Below, in pieces: positions 46,407 to 58,072 of a stretch of DNA of 64,000 nucleotides; position 1 is the first letter of the stretch, and the number at the start of each line of letters is the position of its first letter. Made by a program: the position numbers and the translations under genes. Source of the DNA: Isoetes taiwanensis (taxonomy: Eukaryota > Streptophyta > Lycopodiopsida > Isoetales > Isoetaceae); contig JAJEKV010000030.1 in assembly GCA_021234155.1 (NCBI GenBank), forward strand, positions 14,018,079 to 14,082,078. Direction: 5' to 3'. The notes under the pieces were generated by a model. That model ran no database searches and was not told the DNA's origin. It was given only the letters and a program-made list of their open reading frames with translations.

Positions 46407-46769
46407 CTAACTTACCACAAAGCTTGCACTTACATTCTCCACGAGCGCTCTGTAAGTCCTTGCCCACCTATCCTCTATCCCTTTTGCCTTGTCGATTATA
46501 TCATGAGGCAAACCATCAGCAACCCAACCACGAATCAACCTTGCTTTTGCCAAGTTATGCACTTTGGGCATCCTAACACCAAGATTAACATCAGCAAATC
46601 TAACCCATGTTTGAGTGTCCATATTAATATCCCCATGCACTACCGTTTCATGTCTTTCAAGAGAGGTTGTAATAGACAAAGCTCTATCACCATCCATTTC
46701 ACTTAACCTGGTGGGTTGAGGTCTTGCAAGTGGTACCACCTCATCAATGGACACATGAACATTATCCAT
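46407..46769 (-). CDS. Unrecognised 120-codon ORF inside the Tigger element
   Basis: Same strand as the transposase, 300 bp beyond its end. Reads MDNVHVSIDEVVPLARPQPT, then TTSLERHETVVHGDINMDT, then LAKARLIRGWVADGLPHDII. It could be a second ORF of the element, as some Tigger/PIF-type elements carry, or a last transposase exon. No domain recognised. Confidence 0.35.
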   Translation of the reverse strand: MDNVHVSIDEVVPLARPQPTRLSEMDGDRALSITTSLERHETVVHGDINMDTQTWVRFADVNLGVRMPKVHNLAKARLIRGWVADGLPHDIIDKAKGIEDRWARTYRALVENVSASFVVS

Positions 46770-47064
46770 ATGATCTTGCTTAACATATATGAGTGTCTTC
46801 CAAGCTGCACCCTACCATAGGGCCGAGAAATGGAGACATATTCCTTCGCATTGTACAATACAGGGACTTGGAGGCCACTCTTAGATCAACCTCGGCTATC
46901 TTGGAACAATGGAGGACAGCTATGTTGCTCCTCTATTTGGCTACTAGCCACAAATTGTATCTCACGACACCTACATGCACTTCATTTTTCTTTGGCTGCC
47001 CTCTTTGCTCTTAGCCTATTCCTTGCTTGCCTTCTAGCCTCCATAGCAACATTGTTAATCGGTA

Positions 47065-47859
47065 TCAAGGGCTTACACCATTTAAGATAGGTCTTCCATG
47101 CCTATGAGGACCATATATTAGATCCCTAAACCTTCTGCAACCTGCCTCCCAAGCTTCCTCATTTCTTTTCCTAGCTTCCCTATCTTCTTTCCTCTCCTTG
47201 CATCTTTTCAAAGCCTCCTCTCTTGCCAATTTCCTTGCTGCCTGTGCAGCTTGCTTCTCTTTTAACTTTCTCTTCTTTTCCTCCTCTTCCCTTGCCTTCC
47301 TTTGCTGCTCCTCCCTAATTGCTTGACACCATTGGTCAGAGCTAACATAATGCACTCCAGTAAGTAAAGGAAGATTCCGTCTTCTAGAGGATTCAGGTTG
47401 AGATGCACATTCATTGTTTTGGGGCTGAAAGGGTCTAAACAATGGTGATCTATGGGCTGTAGGTAGAGCAGATCTATGAGCAACATTAGCCCGAGAAGTA
47501 GAGGCTGATACAACATTGTTAACAGGTGGCAAAGGACTTGCAACATGAGAAGCTTGGTTGTCAAGCGCATGGGATTGCAAAAGATCATTGTCATTTGCTG
47601 TCTCAACCACATTTTCATCTAAAATAGGATTGCTATTTGCATTAACCTCATGTGTTTGATTGTTACCTTCTTCTTGGTTGATACGTTGAACACACAATTG
47701 ATTTGGGAAGACTTGATTAGCAACATGGGCTGCTGCACCTTCATTTTCAGCTTCATCTGGATTGTATTCTCCATGCTCCCAAGGTTGCAACTCCACTTCC
47801 CTGCCATCATCTCCAATTGCTTCAGCTTGTGGTGTCACTTTACCTTTTACAAAAGGCAC
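47065..47859 (-). pseudogene. pogo/Tigger transposase C-terminal region
   Basis: 264 codons starting VPFVKGKVTPQAEA, joining after a second frame break to the KSGFRA... end of the DDE part. It has an acidic and N/Q-rich linker, then a long K/R/E coiled coil (REEEEKKRKLKEKQAAQAARK) and an aromatic end RRFRDLIYGPHRHGR. It stays open although the upstream part is broken. Confidence 0.65.
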
Positions 47860-48052
47860 TAAACCCTCAGAGCTCTAAAACCAGATTTGATGTTGTCCAA
47901 TGTCATGGATGACTTCAAAGCTTTGTATATAATTGTGGCTAGGTCTTGCTTGCTTGGCTCTGCATAACGATTTTTCAACATGTAATTTGCTCTTTCCTTC
48001 TTAAAGCATTTTTTAAAAGGCCCAAAAGCCCGACACGCCTAAGGGCTGCAGC

Positions 48053-49114
48053 TTATGTGATGTGTGGGGTGGGTAAAATAAAGAGATGCACTCCTATTTC
48101 CTTGGCTGCTAATATAGTGTCAAGATCCACATGAGAATTGTGGCCATCAAGCACTAGCAAGTGTGGTGTTGTAGGACTGCAACCTCCTGGTACTTTCTTA
48201 CAAAAATGATCGACTAACCAGCTCCTAAAAGTTCTTTTTGTCATCCAAGCTTCACCTTGACAAGCCATAACAACAAAGACTGGTTCACATCTTGCTACAT
48301 AGTCACCTCTTATCCTCTCTCCCTTGAAGATATAAAGGCTCGGAAGTGGAAAGCCATCTGCACTAACACAAGTAAGCACTGTCACCCATTCTCTATTTCT
48401 CATGACAATTTCATGCACATTCCTCTTTCCTTTCTTGGCAATAACCTTCATTCCAGAAACCTTACCAGCTTGGACACCAGTTTCGTCTGCATTCCAAATT
48501 CTAGAAGGTGGAAACTTAAACTCATCCAACACCTTTTCAAATTCATCATAGAACTTAGCCAAGGTAGCAGTTGTTAGTGATCTGGCCCTGGCAGAATCTA
48601 ATGTTTCAGCAGACCTTATTGTTATCTCTGGATGCCTGCCCTTGAAAAGCTTCCACCACTTCTGCCCTGGAACTCCATCCCTAAATGGAGTTTGTCTATC
48701 AAGACAAATTTCAGCCACAAACTCCTTCAACATGTCTAAATTTAAAGGCATCCCCTGATCTGCCCTTTCTAATGCCCATTCTACCAGTTCAGTTTCTTCT
48801 TCCTCAGTCATGGCTATAGGATGTTTACCTTGCTTTTTGTTCACCCTACCATAATGCCAACTCCTAATTGTGGACTCAGGAATACCAAATTCTCTACCTG
48901 CTCCTCTTATGCTTATCTCATTCTTCTCAATGAGATCCAAGGCTGTCTTCATGTCTTCCTCAGTCCATTTAGCTCTTTCCTTTCTCAAATAAACCCCTTC
49001 ATTCCTACTGTTGCCTTCTCTGATCTTCCTCCTCTTAGTCTTCTTCTTGGCTGCAACACGCTTGGATCCCCCTGCAATTGCAGATTTGAGTGCTTGGCCA
49101 TCGTTTGCTCTCTT
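48053..49114 (-). pseudogene. pogo/Tigger transposase: HTH and first part of DDE domain
   Basis: The likely real start is the ATG at 49,123 (MVRKRANDGQ). There is an N-terminal basic region, then a Psq-type HTH (WTEEDMKTALDLIEKNEISIRGA, GIPESTIRSW), a CENP-B-like HTH (MTEEEETELVEWALERA, PGQKWWKLFKGRHPEI), and the DDE_1 domain with RIWNADETGVQAG (first Asp) and LLVLDGHNSHVD (second Asp). The frame is lost at LPTPHIT, where family members have LPPHTSHxLQPLD. The sequence continues in another frame as CRAFGPFKKCFKKERANYML after an in-frame TAG. The catalytic residue after LQPL is thus not encoded in frame. Confidence 0.85.
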
Positions 49115-49669
49115 CCTAACCATGCTGAACACTTTGGTTGTCTGAGTGACAAGCAAGGTGGTGGCCAAGTGAAATGAACCCATCGAAGAACCTGGTTAAG
49201 ACAAAGATTATGGCGGTCTGATTCAAAATTTGAAAGCAAATCAGATATTGAGCGCCAAATAAAGGCGTTAATGCATGCATTCAAGCTGATATTGAGCGCC
49301 AAATAGGCTAAAGGCTGGTGGGAGTGAACGATCTCTTGCTTTTCCATGCAAACAGCATGCAAAATAGCATGGCAGCAGGTGCGCAATTCCTGGAAGCAGA
49401 TGCGCAATAGGTGGAAGCAGCTGCGGGGAAAACAGGGAAGCAGGTGCGGTGAAAGCAGGGTATAGGTAGAGCAAAACATGGAAGAACGATGGCAAAATTA
49501 GGGCAGTTGCGCATCTAATTCCGGGCCGTGCGCAAAATATGGCGACCCTCCCCTATAGTTACTCAAGTTTCATTTTACTATATTCCCTTTTTATTCTTAA
49601 TGCTGCATATTACATAACACATATTGCTACATGTTTTAAATGTCTTTTATATTCTCACGTCTGTTTTTT

Positions 49670-49985
49670 TTTTTAGGGCCCGAAGGGCCAAAATTTTTTT
49701 TTAGTATAATAACCAACACATAACTACCATTGACATTAATAAATATAACCATTGGATCCAACACATTTAAATTAAAATCCCCCTTAAACCCCCTTTGGTT
49801 TGGGTGCATATTCACACGGGGGGTGACTCCGGGCATCGAGAGCTGTTGGATTGGCATATTCGCCCCTTATTCCTTAATCTACACCGTACGTAAAGTTCCT
49901 CATTTGTGGGGTATGCAAGTACAAGATTTGCTATACTGTATAATAAGATTCGCAAAATACTATAAGATTTCAACCGGAATACTAT
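49670..49985 (+). repeat. Right terminal block of E2, repeat of 39,575-39,893
   Basis: About 310 bp, beginning 'ttttagggcccgaagggcc', containing 'cccttaaaccccctttggtttggg' and 'tacaccgtacgtaaagttcctc', ending near 'aatactataagattt'. The E1 copy differs at about one base in fifteen. Confidence 0.85.
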
Positions 49986-50318
49986 AAGATTTCCCCCTCC
50001 TCCTATCGCGTTTCATTCTTCAGTTTTGCTGCATATTCCTCGTTTTGGTTGACTCTGGGGATTCCTTGAGGTGCTGCTATAATAGTTGACCTTCGTGTCT
50101 GATCTGAGGTCGTCATTTCAAGTTGTGAAGAGTGTTCCTCGATGTGAACCCTTGAGTGGAAAGTGCTCTTCCTTAATGTGTTTATCTGTCATGCATGTGG
50201 AGTGTGGTGCCATTGATCGCTTGAGTAGGATCACCTGATTGTTGCAATTGGGCATTCTGGCATGCCTTATAAGCTATGAGATAGCGATCGATAGGTAAAC
50301 AGTGTCATTTCTGTATTA

Positions 50319-50608
50319 GGGTGTACCACTTTTGGAACTTGCAAAAGTACCTATACTAGGTACTTCAGAACTGGATACTTTCTCATTTTTCTTTTCATTC
50401 AAATCAATTTAAAAATAAAAAATAAGAGTCAATGACATGTTAATATTTAATGTTAAGATAAAGGTAATGATAGCAGAGGCCAAAATAAATATAACAATTT
50501 TAAAATATACCTTTTATTTAAGATATTAGACAGGTACCCAGTATCCAGTGCTGGCTACCTTTTTGGGTACTTTTGTGGTTCCTAAATGATACTTTTTAAG
50601 GCACACCC
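50319..50608. mobile_element. 290-bp MITE with TA target duplication
   Basis: Ends GGGTGTACCACTTTTGGAAC and, from the other side, GGGTGTGCC... with a shared GGAAC..CAAAAGTACC block after an 11-bp insertion. Flanked by TA (50,317-50,318 and 50,609-50,610). The interior is AT-rich with no coding. Inner inverted halves 'tactaggtac' and 'ggtacccagtatcca' extend the hairpin. Confidence 0.75.
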
Positions 50609-50611
50609 TAA

Positions 50612-52283
50612 CATGCTTTTACCCTTCTCCACAGGTTGAATTTTTGAGCGCAACTTCTGTTGCCTAGACTTTATCGTTGCGAGATGCCTCTCAGTGCCTA
50701 AAACTGTGGTCATCACATACTATCGCTCCTTTGTGTTGTCTTTGAATGGTCTATGGTTGTTGGCTAGGTCGACTCCTTCATCCTTTGGGTCGGGTCCACT
50801 CGAGTCTCGAACTACTTGATTGAAGCATTGAAGTTGTCCTTCCTTGGGTTTCCAGGCATTTTTGGATCTGGAACTCTTGTTCGAACCGACTATCCTCCTC
50901 CTTAACCTTGCCCCTGATGCTAATTTAGGCCTTCAAGTCGGAGATGTTCCTCCCCTGATATATGTCTCTTCTCCTTCCTCCATCATGGTCCCCTATTTTT
51001 GAAACCGATGAAGTCATTACCGTCTTCCTAGTGGTGCATGAGAGCTGGGAGCTCGTCATGGCTGGATTTGGGTGTTTTGCAATTGTCTAGCTTTGTTGCA
51101 CCTTTGCTCTCCCACAACGTTCTGGGCTCTATAAGCAAGCAAGATGGCTTGGCAGTATTCATAGAGACATACCTATGGCCTTCAAGTCTTTGGATATTAG
51201 GACATGTAGTCTTGGCATGAACTGAGCTTTGTTTTCCAAATCCTTGATGTTTGGGGCATACTCTGAGATCCTAGCAAAGGTTGGTTTTGGGGGTATCCAA
51301 TACTCTACACATGTAGTGACTTGGGCGGCTCTAGACTCTAGCTCCTTTCTAGATATCCTGACAACAGGGAGTGTCAATGTGGTGGCTAAGTCAAATTCTA
51401 TTGGAAAGACAACATAGTTAGGTCAAGTTTTATGCCTCTGGCATGAGAAGAGGTGATGTACCAACACTTGAGCTTGTTTTGCTATGCTGAGAGTCTAGAT
51501 GACTATAACAAAGGAATGTTCTTGAGCACTGCTATCCAGGAGAAAGGCATCAACTTCGAGCTGAGAGAAAGACTTAGAGTTCCTAATGCAGTATTGCTTC
51601 TATTTATAAATAAACCCTAGTCTTGATAACAAAATTTAGAGTTTGAACATTTTTTATCATTTTGAGGTGGGGTATAACATTTCTAGTCTAATTTGAGGTC
51701 ATAAATAAATTCTAGACTGTCTAATGGTCCTATTACAACAACTTCAGGCGATTTGGAGCTGTCTAGGTCAAGTTATGAAGGTTCGAATTTTTGACTCCGC
51801 ATACAATGCGCTAAAGCATGGAGCTAAAAATTAAGTAGGGCCCCAAGCGCACTCTGTGAGTATTGGCAGCTTGTTTTGGTACTAGGTACTCAAAAAGTTT
51901 GGTATGATATCATTTTCCTACTCTACTCAAGGAGTGGAGTCAGGATATATCCTTACTTTCTACATTTAGGTCGATTCAAGTTCATTTTAGGTGTCGAGTA
52001 CTCACACAGTGCGCTAGAGCATGGAGATAAACTTTAGGTAGGGCTCCAGGCGCACTCTGTGAGTAGTCACTTTCTAGTAATTTAAGTTTTATTAAAATTT
52101 CAAGTTTTTTTTTTCACTAACTATTATTAGCTTAGCTCTTTTACACTACTGATGGGAAAAAAAAATTCCCCCTCCCCATTTCCCGAGGTTCATGCTTGGG
52201 ATTTCAACTCCAAGACTGGAGACCTAGACTGTTAGTACTACAAGGGAAATGGCCAGTGTTCAAACTTGGTCCTCCAATATCAT
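50612..52283 (-). other. Probable interior of the LTR element, no recognisable domain
   Basis: Lies downstream of the primer binding site in the orientation of LTR1. There are short frames only. Two direct copies of about 54 bp ('cgctaaagcatggag...gcgcactctgtgagta') lie at 51,809-51,862 and 52,012-52,066. No gag or pol motif recognised. Confidence 0.35.
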
Positions 52284-52284
52284 T

Positions 52285-52297
52285 GCTCTGATACCAC
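52285..52297 (-). other. Primer binding site, tRNA-iMet type
   Basis: Minus strand reads TGGTATCAGAGC one base after the LTR1 end. This is the usual plant LTR-retrotransposon primer site complementary to the 3' end of initiator tRNA-Met. Confidence 0.8.
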
Positions 52298-54013
52298 TGT
52301 GACATCCCCTGCTCGTATACGATGCCCCGTCGTATAGAACTGGAGGGGCATCCCTCCCGGCAGTGCAAGCTCGCTGCCACGAGGTCGTCCACCTATCATG
52401 GGGCCCTTGATGGTGAGCAAGAACCCTATGGCGTTCCCCAAAAATATATGCCATAAATACATATATTTCTAGGCCTCGTCACCATACAAGCCTATCATTA
52501 TATCCTTGTACACCATAGTAAGTGGAAAAGGGAGCATAGCTAAGTTATTTATATAACTTAGCCAACCTTAGGCTTAAGGCCATTTCCACATGGCCTCAAC
52601 CTATTGGGCACCCGCCACATGGAAGCGCTCCATTGGAGCCACGTGGCAGTGACATGGAATGCGAACTTATAAGTATCCTAACCCTAACCCTAGGCCACTT
52701 TTTGGCTCCACCTACCTTGTGATTTGTTCCTCACTCAGAACTCCGTTTTGGACACCGTCCATTGCAGGTTGGCTCAGATCGACAGCCCCAAGGCAATATG
52801 CTCATCAGAAGGAGGAGGAACCACTCGACTCGTCATCAAGTTCATGGAGACCCCAGGAGTTGGAGGAAGTTCGTCTGGAGCGGGTATTTATAGTAGCTTC
52901 ATAGGTAGATCATCTGGAACCTAGGATTCCAGATGATCTAGTATCTTAGAGCCTTCCTATAACCCTCAGTCTAGGTTTGGAACCCTAATCAATGAACCCT
53001 AGCTGTAAGTTAGATGCATGTGATATCTTCATTATTGATCATGTTATGTTGATGTACGACATTGGTTGATCTTATTTTTGCACCTCTTGTGTATTGGGAA
53101 GGGGATAGAGACCTAGTGGCTATTATCTAGATGATGCTTCTAGTCTAGACCCTTAGTTCCTATTATTATGCGACCTGTGCATAGGAACCCACCTGGCTAC
53201 AGGGCTATAGAATGACTTAGAACTACACAACGAGGCTAGTGGCAAAGTGGATGGGGGGTCCATGCTGAGCGTGGCTAGGTCTATAGTCGGTCACTTAGTG
53301 TGGGCCGGGTATGGGTCCGACACTTCTTGGGTCAATGGTGTTGCCCTGACCCTCGGGAGTTGCAGGTGTTGGCCTGGCTCTTGTTTTGGGGAGCTCAGCC
53401 GGGGGCGAATCGTGTGTTGCTACGATTCTCTAGCCACCCATGGAACCACTAGACCTCGGGAAGGGGAGATGAAACTCTTCCTACCTCATTGGACCAGGGA
53501 GATGCAACCCGAAGTAGTCTCGATGGGTGATACCATGAGACTACGTATCCGGCAGGTTATAGTCACGCCAGAGCCCGATCTAGCCAGTCGGCAAAGTATT
53601 GCATAGGAGGGGCGGATAGAGTGGTCAACCCTAGCCATTGTCTATAGCCAGCCTCGCCATTGTTATATCTCGGTCTGCTCTATCTTGAGGCCCAGCCGTC
53701 AGTCTACCTCCTTTATAGTCTGAGCCTTTCTGTTTTATGATGTATTATTGTCTATGATGGATCTATGGATGGATAGATGGTACTACCCTTCGAGGTAGTT
53801 GATTATATTGTTATTGCTAGTGCTGATGTTTATGTTTATGCTTCCGCTGTTATAGGAGCCCATAGGGGAAGGGCGCGTGAGACACCTTCGTGTCCCCTTC
53901 CTGCACTATAGCCATCCCAAGTGCGGGGTAGACGGAGGGCCCATGCGGCATGTGTGCTGGATTTCTCGCGAGATGTACGATGAGGTGTCGTATATTTGAT
54001 GGGGAGCGTCACA
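52298..54013 (-). repeat. LTR1, about 1.7 kb, 5' LTR in minus orientation
   Basis: Ends are TGTGAC ... GTCACA, and the inner ends extend as 37-bp imperfect inverted repeats (tacgacggggcatcgtata / tacgatgaggtgtcgtata type). The adjacent primer binding site fixes the orientation: 5' end at 54,013, 3' end at 52,298. A telomere-type 'taaccctaaccctagg' lies at 52,678-52,694. Confidence 0.7.
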
Positions 54014-55399
54014 ACCCGACGGGAAAGAATGGACGTGTCATTCATCCCATCTCCCTCGGGATCTACCTAGCTGCAGAAGCACATCAAACATGAGCACATA
54101 GCATCAAATAACATACATATCCACCTCGAAGGGTGGCTCACCATAACATAACATCTGTACCATCGACATCAGTAACATCAACATAAGGGGAATCCTACCC
54201 AAGACTCAAACTCAAGGGGGTCGGCTGACAGCTCAGGTCTCCAGGGGTCAAAGCAGACAGAGTTCATATCAATGGACTTGATTAGAACATGGTCATTGAA
54301 TAGTCCACTCCATCCGCCTCTCCTACGCATACTTTGTAGATAGGCTAATAATTCTTCGAGCCTGACCGTAGCCTGCCAGGTGCATAGCCAAAGGGGCTAC
54401 TCCTAGGTTACATCTCCCCAATTCCCGATGAGGCAGGAGGAGATCACTCCCTTCCAGAAGCTGCATGCCAGTTACAGGTGGGCTAGAGAGCCACTGCTCG
54501 TCTACGATTTCAACGCCATTGAAGGTGACGCATCACCAGAGGTGTCGAGCCCATACGTTGCCCACACTCAGTAGCAAGCTATTAGGCCTAGCCCACAGTG
54601 TTCCCTGATAGGCTTTACACATCAAAGAGATCAGCTATAACCAAACAAGTCTTCCTTGTCAGCCGGTCCAGCTCCGCCACTCACAGCCAGGCGGGCTCTT
54701 ATGCACAGGCCCCATCAATTGGGAATTAATGAGGCTAGCTAGATACATCATCTACTAAGGCTTTCAGGGTCTCTACCTCCCTTCCCAATACAGAGAAGTG
54801 CACACACAGATAGAACATCATCATCCATAGAACTGAAATACAGAATAACATCTAATCTATCTAAACCTAAACTCATATGGTTAGGTTCCTTCATTAGAGG
54901 CTGAGATCTTGGAATCTATAGATCCTCTAAGGCTAATAGAAGATGCTAAACTCGGTCTAATGCCGGTCGGGAAGTCTAATGCCGGTCGGGAAGTCGGCAT
55001 TGCACATACCGGATCCTTGGCTCGCTCCAACTCCACGAAAGGCGCCCATGCTCTCGATCTGGCCTGAGACGATCGAATGCGCATGATCTGTTGGGCAATG
55101 CTGGCTTTGCGGCATCTGGCAAGGCAAAATGGCGCAGGCACTTGGTGAAGCCTCTTTATGGCCACGTTTTAGGGTTAGGGTCTAATGGGCCATATGGTTC
55201 ATATGGGGTATTGCCACGTGGCAATATAGGATATATTCACATGTTGCATAACATGTGCAATATAATGGGTTCTAATGGTTGTACCCCATGGTACAACCCT
55301 TTATGGTTGCAGTGTACATGTCGTCATAGTCGACATGTACTAGTAACGTGGCAGTATAATATACATATTTATACCGTATAGTATGTTGAAAGGTCACAA
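54008..55399 (+). repeat. LTR2, diverged relative of LTR1 in opposite orientation
   Basis: Reading this stretch on the minus strand gives, in order, the same phrases as LTR1 read on the plus strand: 'tattgggaagg', 'gacctgtgcata(a/g)', 'gggagatg(c/t)aacc', 'gcaggttatagtc/gcaggctacggtc', 'gtaggagaggcggat(g/a)gagtgg'. The right end is 'ggtcaca'. No primer binding site follows, so it looks like a solo LTR. Identity with LTR1 is roughly 60-65% by eye. Confidence 0.6.
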
Positions 55400-57335
55400 T
55401 ACAACAAGTTGAAAATTTGCATTGTTACACTAGATTTGGTTGTTCCATGTTGGTTACCTACTTTTAAACATGTGATTTGCTTTATTGCCAAGACATATCC
55501 TTGCCATTATTATTCTTGCAATGATTTCTTTGACAAAAAATGTCATAAATTTAATACATGCCTGCTTTCAATAATGCCGATGCCCTAGACAATGCGATGG
55601 TGGCCTTTAGTTTAAAAAGACATTGTTGTATATTTTTTAAAAGTAGATTCTTATGTATAAACACAAACAACTTTGACACCCTCTTATTTCTTTAAGATTA
55701 TTGTATTGTGCAGATTTAGAGGTGGATCTTTAAAGGCATAATATATTCTTGTATATCTCAAATATTTAAGGTCTATGGAGTAAAGAAATTTGCAAAATTA
55801 GCTGCCATCTTCATGTTGCTTTGGCATACACCTTTAGCAAGCATGTGGCTGGTTGTTATAGCTCATACCAGGCGAAATAGTCAAAGGAACAATAGAAACA
55901 GTCATGTACATAGAGACCGATGACCAAACAAGAGACAAAAGGCATCATGGTCCATATTGATAACTCTCTCCAACACATGTACATCAAATGAACACTAGAT
56001 GAATACATAAATCAAGGGTCCAAGACCATCTTCAAGAGAACATTCATACTTGCACTGGCGTATGCCATGACAGGACACAAGAGCCAAAGCTCCATGATAG
56101 AAGGCAATGCAATAATGGTTGTGAGAAGGGCATTCACGCCAGGTCTATTGTACGTAATGCTATCACGAATAAAGGACAGGAAACAATTGTCGATTATATC
56201 GCCAATTATGACAGATGATAAAACACCACTAATGTAGCAACAACTGCACATAAGATAAGCATTAAATGCTTATTTCTAAAAATGCTTTTTCAATTCGCAT
56301 AGAAACCAAACAATGTTGTTATCACTCTTCATCAAAAGCAGGTATTTGAAAAAAGCAAGTATTCCAGCACATCTGTTGCAAAATCGACATGTCCCACGCA
56401 TCAATGTCTTCTTACCTTATCAGCTTCCGTAAACTTACAATGCAATGTACTCGTCAATTGCGATAATCTTTAGTAACATCAAGTAATCAAAATTGCATAT
56501 TCTTTTCCTTTCGCGCTTCTATATGTGTAGTTTGCACTAATTCTAAGTGCTAAGCAACTTCCAATTCGTCTCTTAACACTTGTATCAACGTAAAGAGGAG
56601 AGGATTTATTATGCTTTACCATTGCAATTTCACAAGCACGGAAAACAATACGAAATCTATTCAACAACTAGATAAGCTAACATTTCATCATACAGGACCA
56701 ACAATAACAAAAGAACACCATCAAACTCCACTAGATAATCATGCCAAAATAAGCTTCGTGATTGTAACTTCTCTATCCCCTCCCTATCCTTTAGCCCAAA
56801 CCTACATTTCTGCTAGTTAAAGTAATTTTTGTGGACTTAAAAATCTTTATCTTATTTAAATTCAAATTGTTTTTAGAGTAATTTCCCTGGAAATTTGTCA
56901 GGGATTTATTGAACTCATGACAGCAGATTTATTTGTTGATTTGCACCTAGATACTAGATGACATCCAAATACTAGATGATATTTTGCAAATGATGAAGTT
57001 TCTATTTATACCAAAACAATTTTCCATGCTAGTTATAATGTACTCAGAATAGATTAGAGTTGTGTTTTCAAATAGCCTATTGGCAATTCTATTGTAAAAA
57101 GACATAACGAAGTATACCATAAACGAAACGTTATAACATCATCAGGATGTTTCAATAAAACACAATAAACTTTTAGTGATCCAATAGATAATGTAATTAA
57201 AATAGCAAAAAATCCAACAAATTATGTATCAACTAAAATTAAGAGGTCCTGCACGCCTCTATTGCAGACAGTTGGATCACTGTCCTACGTGATTCATCTG
57301 TTTATTAAGGAGCAGTGTAGTTTGTTTTAAGGGGC
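55400..57335. other. AT-rich sequence, no gene seen
   Basis: Only short accidental frames. No tRNA, repeat array or transposon end was recognised. Confidence 0.4.
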
Positions 57336-58072
57336 TATAGTTTTTATTTTTAGGAGGTGTGGACTTTTTTTGAGGTGTGGTTTTTTTAAGGGAAGTGTAG
57401 TTTTTTTTTAAGAAGGTGTTGTTTTTAAGAAGGTGTTGTTTTTTGAGGTGTGACTTATAACTAGGTGTAGTTTTTAAGTATCTATTTTTTTAAGGAAGTA
57501 TAATTTTTTGGGGTGTGGTTTATAAGCAGGCGTAGTTTTTAAGTAGCTGTTTTTTAAGGAAGTATGGTTTTTCGAAGTGGTATGAAATTTTAAGTTGAGG
57601 TGTTGTTTTTTGAGGTGTGGTTTATAAGTGAGTGTAGTTTTTAAGTAGTTGTTTTTAAAAGAAGTATGGTTTTTTGAGGTGTGGTTTATAAGTGGGTGTA
57701 GTTCTTAAGTGGTTTTTTTTAATAACTATGTTTTGCTAAAGTGGTGTAGTTTTATAACTAGATGTAATTTTTAGGAATCTATTTTATAAGGAAGCATGGA
57801 TTTCTTGAGGTGTGGTTTATATAATTAGGTGTAGTTTTTAAGTAGCTATTTTTTGAAGAAAGTATGGTTTTTTAAGGTGTGGTTTATAAGTAGGTATAGT
57901 TTTTAAGTGATTGTTTTTAAGGAAGTATGGTTCTTTGAAGTGGTGTGGTTTATAATTAGGTGTAGTTTTGTAGTTATTTTTTAAGGAAGTATGGTTTTTT
58001 TTAGTTGTGATTTATAAATAGGTGTAGTTTCTAAGTAGCTGTTTTTTTAAGGAAGTATAGTTTTTTGAGGCT
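57336..58072 (+). repeat. T-rich tandem repeat, about 11 units of ~63 bp
   Basis: The consensus by eye is 'aaggaagtatggttttttgaggtgtggtttataagtaggtgtagtttttaagtagctgttttt' in pieces; for example 'gaggtgtggtttataa' and 'gtgtagtttttaagta' recur throughout. Units vary in length and quality. The array ends exactly where the next one begins. Confidence 0.85.

Larger units (their letters stand above)
45679..49553 (-). mobile_element. pogo/Tigger-like DNA transposon, 3,875 bp, inserted in E2
   Basis: Terminal inverted repeats of about 25 bp: GGGGAGGGTGGCCATGTTCT on the left and, read inward from the right, GGGGAGGGTCGCCATATTTT, both followed by GCGCA. Both ends are flanked by TA (45,677-45,678 and 49,554-49,555), the target duplication of Tc1/mariner-pogo elements. 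Subterminal zones on both sides repeat 'ttgcgca'. The transposase is encoded on the minus strand and broken. Confidence 0.9.
42409..49993 (+). mobile_element. E2: Rep (HUH) transposon, interrupted by a pogo/Tigger element
   Basis: Left end 42,409 ('aatatgtagcattataacaggggg'), Rep gene 43,693-45,030, accessory ORF 45,150-45,569, then the Tigger insertion 45,679-49,553, then the right end 49,556-49,993. Without the insertion E2 would be about 3.7 kb. The boundaries rest on similarity with E1. This is consistent with Replitron-type transposons, which encode a single-Tyr HUH enzyme without helicase. Confidence 0.55.

Noticed and set aside
39575-49985. The 310-bp direct repeats 10 kb apart as LTRs of one large retrotransposon
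   Set aside because: No TG...CA ends, no primer binding site or gag-pol between them, and matching left-end blocks at 37.7 and 42.4 kb explain them better as right ends of two Rep-type elements.
52678-52694. Interstitial telomere sequence
   Set aside because: Only two CCCTAA units within an LTR; more like a telo-box type promoter motif or chance.
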